Shown in pieces: positions 41,086 to 48,786 of a stretch of DNA of 64,000 nt; position 1 is the first letter of the stretch, and each line of letters opens with the position of its first letter. The notes under the pieces are model-generated. The model searched no databases. It was not told where the DNA came from and saw only the letters and a program-made list of their open reading frames with translations. The position numbers and the translations under genes were made by a program. Origin of the DNA: Streptomyces carminius (lineage in GTDB: Bacteria; Actinomycetota; Actinomycetes; Streptomycetales; Streptomycetaceae); the NCBI RefSeq assembly GCF_002794255.1, contig NZ_PGGW01000060.1:248001-312000 (forward strand), in the 5' to 3' direction.

Positions 41086-42348
41086 TCAGGCCGAGGGCTC
41101 GGCGGCCGGTTCGGCGGCGGCCAGCTCCGCCAGGCAGGCCCGGGCCTTCTCCGGGTCGAAGAACCAGTTCTCCAGGTCGGACGGGTCGCTGAAGGCGTTG
41201 GCGAAGCGGTCGGCCAGCGCCTGGTACTGCCCGCAGGCGCCGATCAGCTCCAGGACGTGCGCCGGCGGCGGCACCAGCAGCGCGTTCGACCACTTGGTGA
41301 TGTGCCGGGCCGCCGTCTCCCAGTAGCGGTCGAAGGTGGCCTGCATCCACTCCGCGTCGAACGGCTTCTCGCCCCGTTCCAGGATCGAGTCCAGGTAGAC
41401 CGCGGCGCACTTGGCGGCGGCGTTGGAGCCCTGCCCGGTGATCGGGTCGTTGGCCACCACCACGTCGGCCACGCCCAGCACCGCGCCGCCCGAGGGCAGC
41501 CTGCCGACCGGCTTGCGGACGGTCGGGGCGTAGCGGCCGGCCAGGGTGGCGTTGGCGTCGGTCAGCTCCACCCTGGTGGCCCGCGCGTACTCCCAGGGGG
41601 TGAAGCGCTCCATCAGCTCCAGGGTGAGGGACAGGTGCTCGGCCGGGTCGCGCACGCCCTGGAAGACGTCCAGCGGACCGCCGGGAACGCCCTCCCAGAA
41701 CATGATGTCGCAGGCGCCGGAGAGGGTGTAGCCGGGGATCATGAACAGCTCGCCGACGCCCGGCACCAGGTTGAAGCGCACCGCCAGCATGTCGGGGTGC
41801 TCCGGGCGCCGCTCCAGGCCGTGCACGTAGGAGACGGCCAGGGCGCGCTGCGGTTCGTCGTACGGGGAGCGCGCGGCGTCGCGCTCGAACATCGACACCA
41901 GCTCGCCCTTGCCCGCCGCGACCAGCACCAGGTCGTAGGTGCGGGCAAGGAAGTCCAGGTCGGAGACGGCCGCGCCGTGGATGACGAGCTGGCCGCCGCG
42001 CTGGGCGAAGGTCTCCAGCCAGCCGGCCATCTTCACGCGCTGGTCGATCGACTGCGCGTGGCCGTCCAGACGGCCCAGCCAGTCGACGGGGCGTGAACCG
42101 TCGGGACCGGCGACCGAGACGCCCAGGCCCTCGGTGCGCGGACTCTGATTCTCCCAGAAGTTGATCTCCAGGTCGCGCTCGTGCTGGAGCGCCTGGTCGA
42201 ACATGCACTGGGTGGACATGATCCGGCCGCCGCGGATCTCGTCCGCCGTGCGGTTGGACATCACGGTGACCTCGTAGCCGTGCGACTGGAGGCCGAGCGC
42301 GAGCTGGAGGCCGGACTGGCCGGCTCCGACGATGAGTATCTTCCGCAT
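41086..42348 (-). CDS. StyA-like FAD-dependent monooxygenase
   Basis: 420 residues, starting MRKILIVGAGQSGLQLALGL (GxGxxG FAD site). Then EIRGGRIMSTQCMFDQAL and the second flavin motif VVANDPITGQGSNAA, characteristic of StyA-type styrene/indole monooxygenases, which need a separate flavin reductase (StyB). No reductase gene lies in the window. ATG 42348 follows GGGAGAT. It follows conservon gene cvnD on the same strand, separated by a 50-bp palindrome. Substrate unknown. Confidence 0.88.
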   Translation of the reverse strand: MRKILIVGAGQSGLQLALGLQSHGYEVTVMSNRTADEIRGGRIMSTQCMFDQALQHERDLEINFWENQSPRTEGLGVSVAGPDGSRPVDWLGRLDGHAQSIDQRVKMAGWLETFAQRGGQLVIHGAAVSDLDFLARTYDLVLVAAGKGELVSMFERDAARSPYDEPQRALAVSYVHGLERRPEHPDMLAVRFNLVPGVGELFMIPGYTLSGACDIMFWEGVPGGPLDVFQGVRDPAEHLSLTLELMERFTPWEYARATRVELTDANATLAGRYAPTVRKPVGRLPSGGAVLGVADVVVANDPITGQGSNAAAKCAAVYLDSILERGEKPFDAEWMQATFDRYWETAARHITKWSNALLVPPPAHVLELIGACGQYQALADRFANAFSDPSDLENWFFDPEKARACLAELAAAEPAAEPSA

Positions 42349-42411
42349 GGCGGATCTCCCCTGGGTGCTGGATACCTGGGTGCGTGCTGGTCTGCTGCGG
42401 GGGGTGGCGGT

Positions 42412-42461
42412 CCGGTGTCCGCCCGGTGCCGCCGCGCGCGGCGGCACCGGGCGGACACCGG
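42412..42461. terminator. Perfect 50-bp palindrome after cvnD
   Basis: 25-nt arms at 42412-42436 and 42437-42461 are exact reverse complements. It starts 7 nt after the cvnD stop and ends 63 bp before styA. As RNA it forms a stem of about 23 bp with a CGCG loop: a strong terminator/attenuator, though cruciform binding cannot be excluded. Confidence 0.85.
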
Positions 42462-42468
42462 GCGTGCG

Positions 42469-43194
42469 TCAGGCGGGCGTGAGGTTCAGCGCGTGGGCGA
42501 CGAGCGCCAGCAGCGCGTCCACGACCGTGTCCCGCTTGCGCGCGTCCATCACCAGGACGGGGATGCCGGCCGGGACGGACAGCGCCTCGCGCACGTCCTC
42601 GGGCTCGTAGTACGCCGTCCCCTCGAAGTGGTTGACGGCCACGACGTAGGGCAGGTCGCAGCTCTCGAAGTAGTCGAGCGCCGGGAAGCAGTCCTCCAGG
42701 CGGCGGGTGTCGGCCATCACGACCGCACCGATCGCGCCGCGCACCAGGTCGTCCCACATGAACCAGAACCGCTTCTGGCCGGGGGTGCCGAACAGGTAGA
42801 GCACCAGATCGGCGTCGAGGGTGATGCGGCCGAAGTCCATCGCGACCGTGGTGGTGGTCTTCTCCGGGGTCGCGGCGAGGTCGTCGGTGCCCTCGCTCGC
42901 CCGGGTCATCACCGCCTCGGTGGTCAGCGGCTCGATCTCGGAGACCGAGCCGACGAAGGTGGTCTTGCCCACGCCGAAGCCGCCCGCCACCACGATCTTG
43001 GTGGCGACGGGGGCGCGGCCGCGCTCCTCCTGCCAGGGCTGGAACCTTTCGGCGCCCGCTGCCGGGCCCGCCGCGGAGCTGTTCATGTCGATGCTTCTGT
43101 TCGTGTGTGCGTCGGTACGTGCTTCGGCGGGTCCGGCGGTGCGTGCTCCGGCGGGTGCCCGCGTTCTTCCGGCGTCAGAGTCTGCGGAGGCCAC
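42469..43194 (-). CDS. cvnD: Conservon GTPase CvnD
   Basis: Small Ras/Rab-like GTPase of Streptomyces conservons. Walker A VAGGFGVGKTTFVG (about 69-82), switch region TTTTVAMDFG, LYLFGTPGQKRFW and VNHFEG (N-K-x-D position is NHFE). The GTG at 43194 overlaps cvnC by 20 nt; an internal ATG at 43086 is an alternative start. Presumably receives signals from CvnA via CvnB/CvnC. Confidence 0.92.
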   Translation of the reverse strand: MASADSDAGRTRAPAGARTAGPAEARTDAHTNRSIDMNSSAAGPAAGAERFQPWQEERGRAPVATKIVVAGGFGVGKTTFVGSVSEIEPLTTEAVMTRASEGTDDLAATPEKTTTTVAMDFGRITLDADLVLYLFGTPGQKRFWFMWDDLVRGAIGAVVMADTRRLEDCFPALDYFESCDLPYVVAVNHFEGTAYYEPEDVREALSVPAGIPVLVMDARKRDTVVDALLALVAHALNLTPA

Positions 43195-43567
43195 CCAGCA
43201 CCCTCTCCAGCAGCGCGCGGTCGGGGCGGTCGCTGTCGTATCCGGTGCCGTAGACCCGGATGCGGCCCTGATCGGCGAGGTCGCTGAGCAGGACGCGCAC
43301 CACGCCCAGCGGCATCCGCAGCCGGGCGGCGATCTCGGCGACCGAGCGCATCCGGCGGCACAGCTCGACGATGGCCAGCATCTCGGGCATCACCCTCTCC
43401 CGCAGCCCGCCCGAGACCAGCTCGCGGCGCTCCTCGGGGGCCTCGATGGCGGCGACGAGGGTCTCCACCAGCAGCACGTGGCCGAAGCGGGTGCGTCCCC
43501 CGGTCAGGGAGTACGGACGCACCCGCGCGGGTTTGCGTACGGGCAGCGGAAGGATGTGGGAGGTCAC
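43175..43567 (-). CDS. cvnC: Conservon protein CvnC (DUF742)
   Basis: 130 residues, DUF742: RPYSLTGGRTRFGHVLLVETLV at the N-terminus, then a winged-helix-like VAEIAARLRMPLGVVRVLLSDL. Probable DNA- or protein-binding adaptor. Start GTG 43567 overlaps the cvnB stop (GTGA). Confidence 0.93.
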   Translation of the reverse strand: MTSHILPLPVRKPARVRPYSLTGGRTRFGHVLLVETLVAAIEAPEERRELVSGGLRERVMPEMLAIVELCRRMRSVAEIAARLRMPLGVVRVLLSDLADQGRIRVYGTGYDSDRPDRALLERVLGGLRRL

Positions 43568-44166
43568 TGGTCCAGCTCCATCGACGTGCGCAGTTCGGTG
43601 CGGAGTTCGGGGGTGAGGACGTGTCCGGCCCGGCCGACGAAGAGAGCCATGTGGTACGCGACGACGCTCATGTCGCAGTCGGGCTCGGCGTGGACGCCGA
43701 GCAGCGAGCCGTCGCTGATCGCCATGACGAACAGGGCGCCCTCGTCCATCGTGACCATGGTCTGCCGGACGGCGCCGGCGTCCGTCAGCTTCGCGGCGCC
43801 CTGGGTGAGGGAGGCCAGACCGGAGACGATGGTGGCCAGGTCGGCGCCGGAGGTCCGGGGGCCGCCGCGCCCGCCGCCGTCCGTGCCCCGCACCGGTGGA
43901 CGCGGCTTGCCGCCGCCGGCGGCGGCCGTTGCATCAGCGGCCTCAGCGGCCTCAGTGCTCTCCGCGGTGGCTCCGACGGCTCCGGCTGCTCCGACGCCCT
44001 CGGTGACGTCCGGCCGGGCCGGTTCGGAGGACAGCAGCAGCAGGCCGTCGGAGGAGATCACGGCGACGGACCGTACGCCGGGGACCTCGTCCACGAGATT
44101 GGCCAGCAGCCAGCGCAGGTTGCGTGCCTGGGCGCTGAGACCGCGCGCGGTGGTGGGAGCGCTCAC
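43564..44166 (-). CDS. cvnB: Conservon protein CvnB (roadblock/LC7)
   Basis: 200 residues. Roadblock/LC7 domain with LRWLLANLVDEVPGVRSVAV at about 18-37 and VTMDEGALFVMAISDGSLLG. A 45-residue Ala/Gly/Pro insert interrupts the middle (about 75-110), longer than typical. CvnB-like proteins act as GTPase-activating partners. GTGA overlaps link it to cvnA and cvnC. Confidence 0.93.
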   Translation of the reverse strand: MSAPTTARGLSAQARNLRWLLANLVDEVPGVRSVAVISSDGLLLLSSEPARPDVTEGVGAAGAVGATAESTEAAEAADATAAAGGGKPRPPVRGTDGGGRGGPRTSGADLATIVSGLASLTQGAAKLTDAGAVRQTMVTMDEGALFVMAISDGSLLGVHAEPDCDMSVVAYHMALFVGRAGHVLTPELRTELRTSMELDQ

Positions 44167-47102
44167 TTCCGTGCCTCCTCGACAGTGCCGTCCGTGCCGG
44201 CCGCGTCCTTCGTGTCCGCCGCCGCCGGCCGGTCGCCGGTGGCGGGGCGCTCGATCTGTCCGGTCTCCTCGGCGAGCTGGGCCCGCACGTCCCGGTGCCC
44301 CTCCCGGGCGCCCTGCTGGAACCCGCCGAGCCGCCGCCGCAGTTCCTCGGCCCTCAGTCCGCCCCGGTGGGAGCGGGCGCCGGTGTCCACCGCCACCTGG
44401 CGGGGCGTCCGCTTGGGGAGGCCCTTGTCGGTGACGACGCGTCCGGTCGGCGCGCCCGGGGCACCCGGGGCGTCCTCCGGGCCGGGTTCCGGTGCGGGTT
44501 CCGGTGCGGGGGCGGGTGCCTCGTCCACGGCGCGGGCGTGTTCGGCGGGCTCCCCGGCCGCGGCCGGCCCGGACCGGCCGACGGCCTCGCGCGCCGGGTC
44601 GGCCGCGGCCGCGTCGGCCTCCTCGACGTCGATGTCGACGGGCCGGGCGGTACCGGTGGCCGCTCCCGCGGGTGCGGCGGGCTCCTCCGGAAGGGTGACC
44701 CGGGGAATCTGCATCGTCTCGTCCGCCCCGGAGTCCGCCGCGGGAGCGGTCTCCCCGGGGGCGGCAGTCCCGCCGGCGGCACCGCCGCCGGCGGTGTCCG
44801 GTGCCGCCGGCGCCGCCGGCGCCGCCGGCGCGGGCCGTACCCGGGCCGCGCGGGGCGGCAGCGCGTTGCCGTTGGCCTCGGCCTCCGAGCCCGGCAGGGC
44901 GGGCACCTGGCCCACGACCGTACCTCTGGCGTCCCTGGCGTGGCCCGGCATCGGACGGTCCGGCAGAAGGGCGCGCGGCAGGACGACGACCGCGGCGACC
45001 CCGCCCTGCTTCTGCGCGCGCAACTGCACCCGTATGCCGTGCCGCGCCGCGAGGTGCGCCACCACGTACAGGCCCATGCCCAGCGCGCCGTTCTCCCCCG
45101 GAACCGCGGCGGGCTCCCGGGCCGGGGCGTCCGGCCCCCGCGCGCCGCACTCGCCGAGCAGGACGTTCAGCTCGGCCATCCGCTCGGCGGTCATGCCGAT
45201 GCCCTCGTCCTGGACCGAGAGCATGACCTCGCCGTTCTCCAGCATCCAGCCCGACAGCCGCACCTCGGCGTCGGGGGCCGAGAAGGCGGTGGCGTTGTCC
45301 AGGAGTTCGGCCACCAGGTGGCTGATGTCGTCGGCGGCGGGGCCGGAGACCTGGGCGTGCGGGGGCAGTGCGGCCAGTTCCACCCGCTCGTAGCGCTCGA
45401 TCTCGCTCACGGCGGCGCGCAGCACGTCCAGCAGCGGCACCGGCTCCACCTGGCCGGTGGTGTGCTCGGCCCCCGTCAGCAGCAGCAGGTTCTCGTTGTT
45501 GCGCCGCATCCGGGTGGCGAGGTGGTCGAGCCTGAAGAGGGTGGCGAGCCGGTCCGGCTCCTTCTCCTCGTGCTCCAGGCTCTCGATGATGGCGAGCTGC
45601 CGCTCCACCAGGCCCAGGGTGCGCAGCGCGAGCTGGGCGGAGGTGCTCCGGGAGCCGCCCGCGGGCCGGTCCGCGGCGGGGGCGGCGGGGGCGCCGGCCG
45701 GGCCCGTGGCGGCTGTGGTGGCCGTGGTGCCGGCCGTGTCCGCGGCGGTCGCGGGGTTCGCGGTGCTCGTGGCGGTCGCGGCCTCCGGTGCCCCGGCCGC
45801 CGCCTCGGCGCGCACCGCGCGCTCGTGCAGCGCGGCGGCGGTGGCCCGCAGCCGGTTGACGGCACGTACGACCTCGGCGAACTCGTCGTCCCGCCCCTTG
45901 TAGGCGACCGGCTCCTGACCCGCCGGGTCGGCGGCCACCCGCTCGCTGCCGCGCCGCAGGACGGCCAGCGGCCGGGTCATCGAACGGGCGGCCTGCACAC
46001 CGACGCCGAGCGCGAGCAGCAGGCAGACGCCGAGCAGGGCGACGCGCAGTTCCAGCGCGGTGAGGTCGTCGTCCCGCAGCCGCTCCAGCCGCTTGACCTC
46101 GCCGACGGCCAGCGACGCCTCCACGCCGCGCATCCGGTCCACCCGGGCGGTCAGCGCAGCCGCCACCCGGTCGGCGTTCAGCGCCCGGTCCCCGTCGCTC
46201 AGCCGGGGCCGGTCGGTGAGCCGGGCCAGATAGCGCTCGGCCTGGGTGATGTCGGCACCGGTGACGGTGCTGGCGTAGGTGTCACGGGTGGCGGCGGGCG
46301 CCGCCTGGTCGAAGTCGGCGAGAGCGGCCTGCTCGCGCAGCCGGGCCAGCTGGCCCGCCTCGGCCAGCTCCCGCTCGGCTTCCCCTCCGTTCCCGGCGTC
46401 GAGCGCGGCCACCAGCAGCCCGCGGGCCCCGGCGGCCTGCTCGACGGCGCGGCCGAGGTCGGGCAGCGCGTCGGCCGCGGCGTTCTCGGCCCGGCCGGGC
46501 AGGGCCCGGGCGGTGGCGGCGGTGACGTTGCCCAGCGCCCGGACGAGCTCGGAGTACGACTCGTACACCGCGGCGGCGCCGTCCTCCCCGGACAGGGCCT
46601 GCCGGCGGATGTCGGGAAGCTCGTCGAGCAGCCGCCGGAGGTCGGCGGGCGCGTCGGCGCGCAGTTCCCTGATGCGGCTGTCCACCCGGGCGCGCTCCCT
46701 CTCGGGGAGCCCCTCGCCGTCCGCACCGTCCGTACCGTCCGCCTCGTCCGTACCCTCCGGGCCGGCCGCGCCGTCCTCGGCGGCGAGGCGGACGGCCTCG
46801 GTGCGCTCGTCGGCCAGCGCATGGCTCAGCGAAACCGCCCGCCGGCCCAGTTCGGCCCGGTCCACCAGCCGCTGGGAGTCCGCCAGGTCCCGGGAGGCGG
46901 TGGCCACCCCGGGCGCGCCCGCCGCGAGCACCGCGACGGCGCACAGCGTGACGGAGACGAGCAGTCTGTTGCGCACCCGCGCCCGGCGGCCGGACACGGT
47001 GACCGTGTCGGCAGGGTGAGTCACCGGAACCGCGGAAGCCGTGGCGCTCTCGTCGTTCTGCCGGCCGCGCCGGAGTCGTTTCTTCCCCACCCGCACTCGC
47101 AT
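44163..47102 (-). CDS. cvnA: Conservon sensor kinase-like protein CvnA
   Basis: 979 residues. TM1 about 39-61 and TM2 about 350-370 flank a 290-residue extracellular nitrate-sensor-like domain. A HAMP-like linker and the atypical kinase domain (LDHLATRMRRNNENLLLL) follow, with N box HLVAELLDNATAF near 597, G1 DEGIGM near 631 and G2 ALGMGLYVV near 670. The C-terminal 300 residues are disordered and Ala/Pro-rich. ATG 47102 preceded by GGACGAGA. Senses an external signal for the CvnB-D module. Confidence 0.93.
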   Translation of the reverse strand: MRVRVGKKRLRRGRQNDESATASAVPVTHPADTVTVSGRRARVRNRLLVSVTLCAVAVLAAGAPGVATASRDLADSQRLVDRAELGRRAVSLSHALADERTEAVRLAAEDGAAGPEGTDEADGTDGADGEGLPERERARVDSRIRELRADAPADLRRLLDELPDIRRQALSGEDGAAAVYESYSELVRALGNVTAATARALPGRAENAAADALPDLGRAVEQAAGARGLLVAALDAGNGGEAERELAEAGQLARLREQAALADFDQAAPAATRDTYASTVTGADITQAERYLARLTDRPRLSDGDRALNADRVAAALTARVDRMRGVEASLAVGEVKRLERLRDDDLTALELRVALLGVCLLLALGVGVQAARSMTRPLAVLRRGSERVAADPAGQEPVAYKGRDDEFAEVVRAVNRLRATAAALHERAVRAEAAAGAPEAATATSTANPATAADTAGTTATTAATGPAGAPAAPAADRPAGGSRSTSAQLALRTLGLVERQLAIIESLEHEEKEPDRLATLFRLDHLATRMRRNNENLLLLTGAEHTTGQVEPVPLLDVLRAAVSEIERYERVELAALPPHAQVSGPAADDISHLVAELLDNATAFSAPDAEVRLSGWMLENGEVMLSVQDEGIGMTAERMAELNVLLGECGARGPDAPAREPAAVPGENGALGMGLYVVAHLAARHGIRVQLRAQKQGGVAAVVVLPRALLPDRPMPGHARDARGTVVGQVPALPGSEAEANGNALPPRAARVRPAPAAPAAPAAPDTAGGGAAGGTAAPGETAPAADSGADETMQIPRVTLPEEPAAPAGAATGTARPVDIDVEEADAAAADPAREAVGRSGPAAAGEPAEHARAVDEAPAPAPEPAPEPGPEDAPGAPGAPTGRVVTDKGLPKRTPRQVAVDTGARSHRGGLRAEELRRRLGGFQQGAREGHRDVRAQLAEETGQIERPATGDRPAAADTKDAAGTDGTVEEARK

Positions 47103-47296
47103 TCTCGTCCCGCGTCCCGGACTCGCCCGGGACACGACAGCCCACCGTGTGCGGCACGGGACCGTGCTCCTCGTCGTTCCGCCGTCCCGTCCCCCTCCGG
47201 CCGCGTCCGCCCGCGGCGGCAGGCCGTTCCGGCGCTGCCGTCGAGGGCGGGAGAGGTCTCCCGTGCCGGACCACTCGGAGGAGTGAACATCACGGA

Positions 47297-47315
47297 GGAG
47301 TTGCGGAACAACTCC
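47297..47315. promoter_or_regulatory. Dyad GGAGTTG-CGGAA-CAACTCC upstream of cvnA
   Basis: Perfect 7-bp inverted repeat in the 413-bp divergent region between cvnA and the PP2C-like gene. Candidate operator for either unit; the rest of the region shows no clear promoter. Confidence 0.45.
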
Positions 47316-47515
47316 GGTCCGTACAACGGTCCGGGCACACGCCGGACGGGGGTTGGAAATGAGGACGCGGTTTTGGCAGGATTCGCCGCTCACGTCGTCA
47401 CGTGGGCCGCATTCCGGCGGAAGTCCGGCGAAATCCCGGCAGGACGCCGGTGCCCGGCAGCCGCCGGGCACCCCGTGCCACATCCTTCCCCCGTCCCTCC
47501 GGCAGACTGACGCGC

Positions 47516-48313
47516 ATGCGGATCGAGATGGCGAGCGAGCCGGGCAGCCCGCGACTCCCCAACGAGGACTACGCGTCAGTAGCCCTACCTGCGGCGGGGC
47601 GGGGCGGCGCGCTGGTGGTCCTGGACGGGGTGACCCCTCCGCCGACGGACACCGGCTGCGCGCACGGCGTGCCGTGGTACGTGGCCCGCCTCGGCGGCGC
47701 GCTGCTCGAACTGTCCGGTTCACGGCGGGATATGACACTGGCGGAGTGCCTGTCGGCCGCCGTCTCGCGAACCGCCGAAGCGCACGGACCGGCGTGTGAC
47801 CTTTCTCACCCCCGCACTCCACAGGCAACCGTGGTGCTGGCGCGCTGGGACGAGGAGACCGTCGAGCACCTGGTGCTCTCCGACTCCGCGCTGCTGGTCG
47901 AGACCGTGGACGGCACGGTGACCCCCGTGCTCGACACCCGGCTGGACGCCCTGCGGCACACCGCGCGGACGCTGCCCGCGGCGGACCGGGCCGCCTGTCT
48001 GGAGAGCCTGCGCAACACCGCGGGCGGCTTCTTCACCGCGGCGGCCGATCCCGCGGTGACCGCCCGCGCGGTCACCGGCAGCACCCCCCGGGACCAGGTG
48101 CGGGCCCTCGCCGCGCTCAGCGACGGCGCCACGCGCTGGGCGGAGGTCTTCCGGCTCGGCGACTGGGCCGGGCTGCTGGCGCTGCTCCGCGAGGAGGGGC
48201 CGGGGGCGCTGGTCGCCCGGGTCCGCGCCGCCGAGACCGGCGACCGTCACGGCACGGCCTTCCCGCGCGGCAAGACCCACGACGACGCGACGGCGGTACT
48301 GGTGGAGTTCTAG
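47516..48313 (+). CDS. PP2C-like Ser/Thr phosphatase
   Basis: 265 residues. PP2C outline: RLPNEDYASVALP (first metal aspartate ED near residue 16), GALVVLDGVTPP (metal DG), VLSDSALLVE, LAALSDGATRWAEVF, and the final KTHDDATAVLVEF. Divergent from cvnA, it may antagonise phosphorylation in the conservon pathway; inference. ATG 47516 has no ribosome site; CAGACT ends 7 nt before it, so a leaderless start is possible. Confidence 0.85.
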   Translation: MRIEMASEPGSPRLPNEDYASVALPAAGRGGALVVLDGVTPPPTDTGCAHGVPWYVARLGGALLELSGSRRDMTLAECLSAAVSRTAEAHGPACDLSHPRTPQATVVLARWDEETVEHLVLSDSALLVETVDGTVTPVLDTRLDALRHTARTLPAADRAACLESLRNTAGGFFTAAADPAVTARAVTGSTPRDQVRALAALSDGATRWAEVFRLGDWAGLLALLREEGPGALVARVRAAETGDRHGTAFPRGKTHDDATAVLVEF

Positions 48314-48786
48314 CCGGCCGGACCACCCCCGCCCCCGGGGAGAGCGGCGGCACGACGGCCCCGTGAGGCGGCCGACGTACGAACCGCCCACCGCCGGACG
48401 GACGGCACCGCGGGGCCGGGTGCCGTTCCTCCGCCTTCCCGGGAGTCCCCGGAGAGCGGTTCGCGAACGGACCTCCCACGCCCGGTGGCGCACCGGCCGC
48501 TCCGGTGCCGTCCGCCGGGCGGTTCCGGAGGGAGCAAGGGCACCCTGCCGCACGGCCGCCGGACCGTGCGGGCGGCTCCCACGCGCCGCGCCTCTCACCG
48601 GTGCGGTCCGGATCTCGGCGGAAGGTGCGGCTCGTGGCCGTGCGCACCGGCGCCCGGTCCCGCTCCGGAACGGGACAGGGCGGGACGGAGTCCGTACCCG
48701 GCCGACGGCGGCTGCCGCGGACAGGTCCCCGTCCCCGCGCCGGGTGGGCGCGGGGACGGGAGCCGGGCCGGGCGGGACCGGTGGGG
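48314..48786. other. Convergent intergenic region with lon terminator
   Basis: 473 bp between convergent stops. Apart from the hairpin at 48728-48760 no gene or known element is evident. Confidence 0.5.
48728..48760 (-). terminator. lon terminator
   Basis: 14-bp perfect stem CCCGTCCCCGCGCC/GGCGCGGGGACGGG with a 5-nt loop, 26 bp after the lon stop. Confidence 0.75.

Noticed and set aside
35345..42348. Biosynthetic gene cluster built on the AurF-like and StyA-like oxygenases
   Set aside because: They are 5 kb apart among unrelated genes, with no synthase, transporter or tailoring set.
42412..42461. Replication origin or attachment site
   Set aside because: A single palindrome with no DnaA boxes or repeats; position after a stop favours a terminator.
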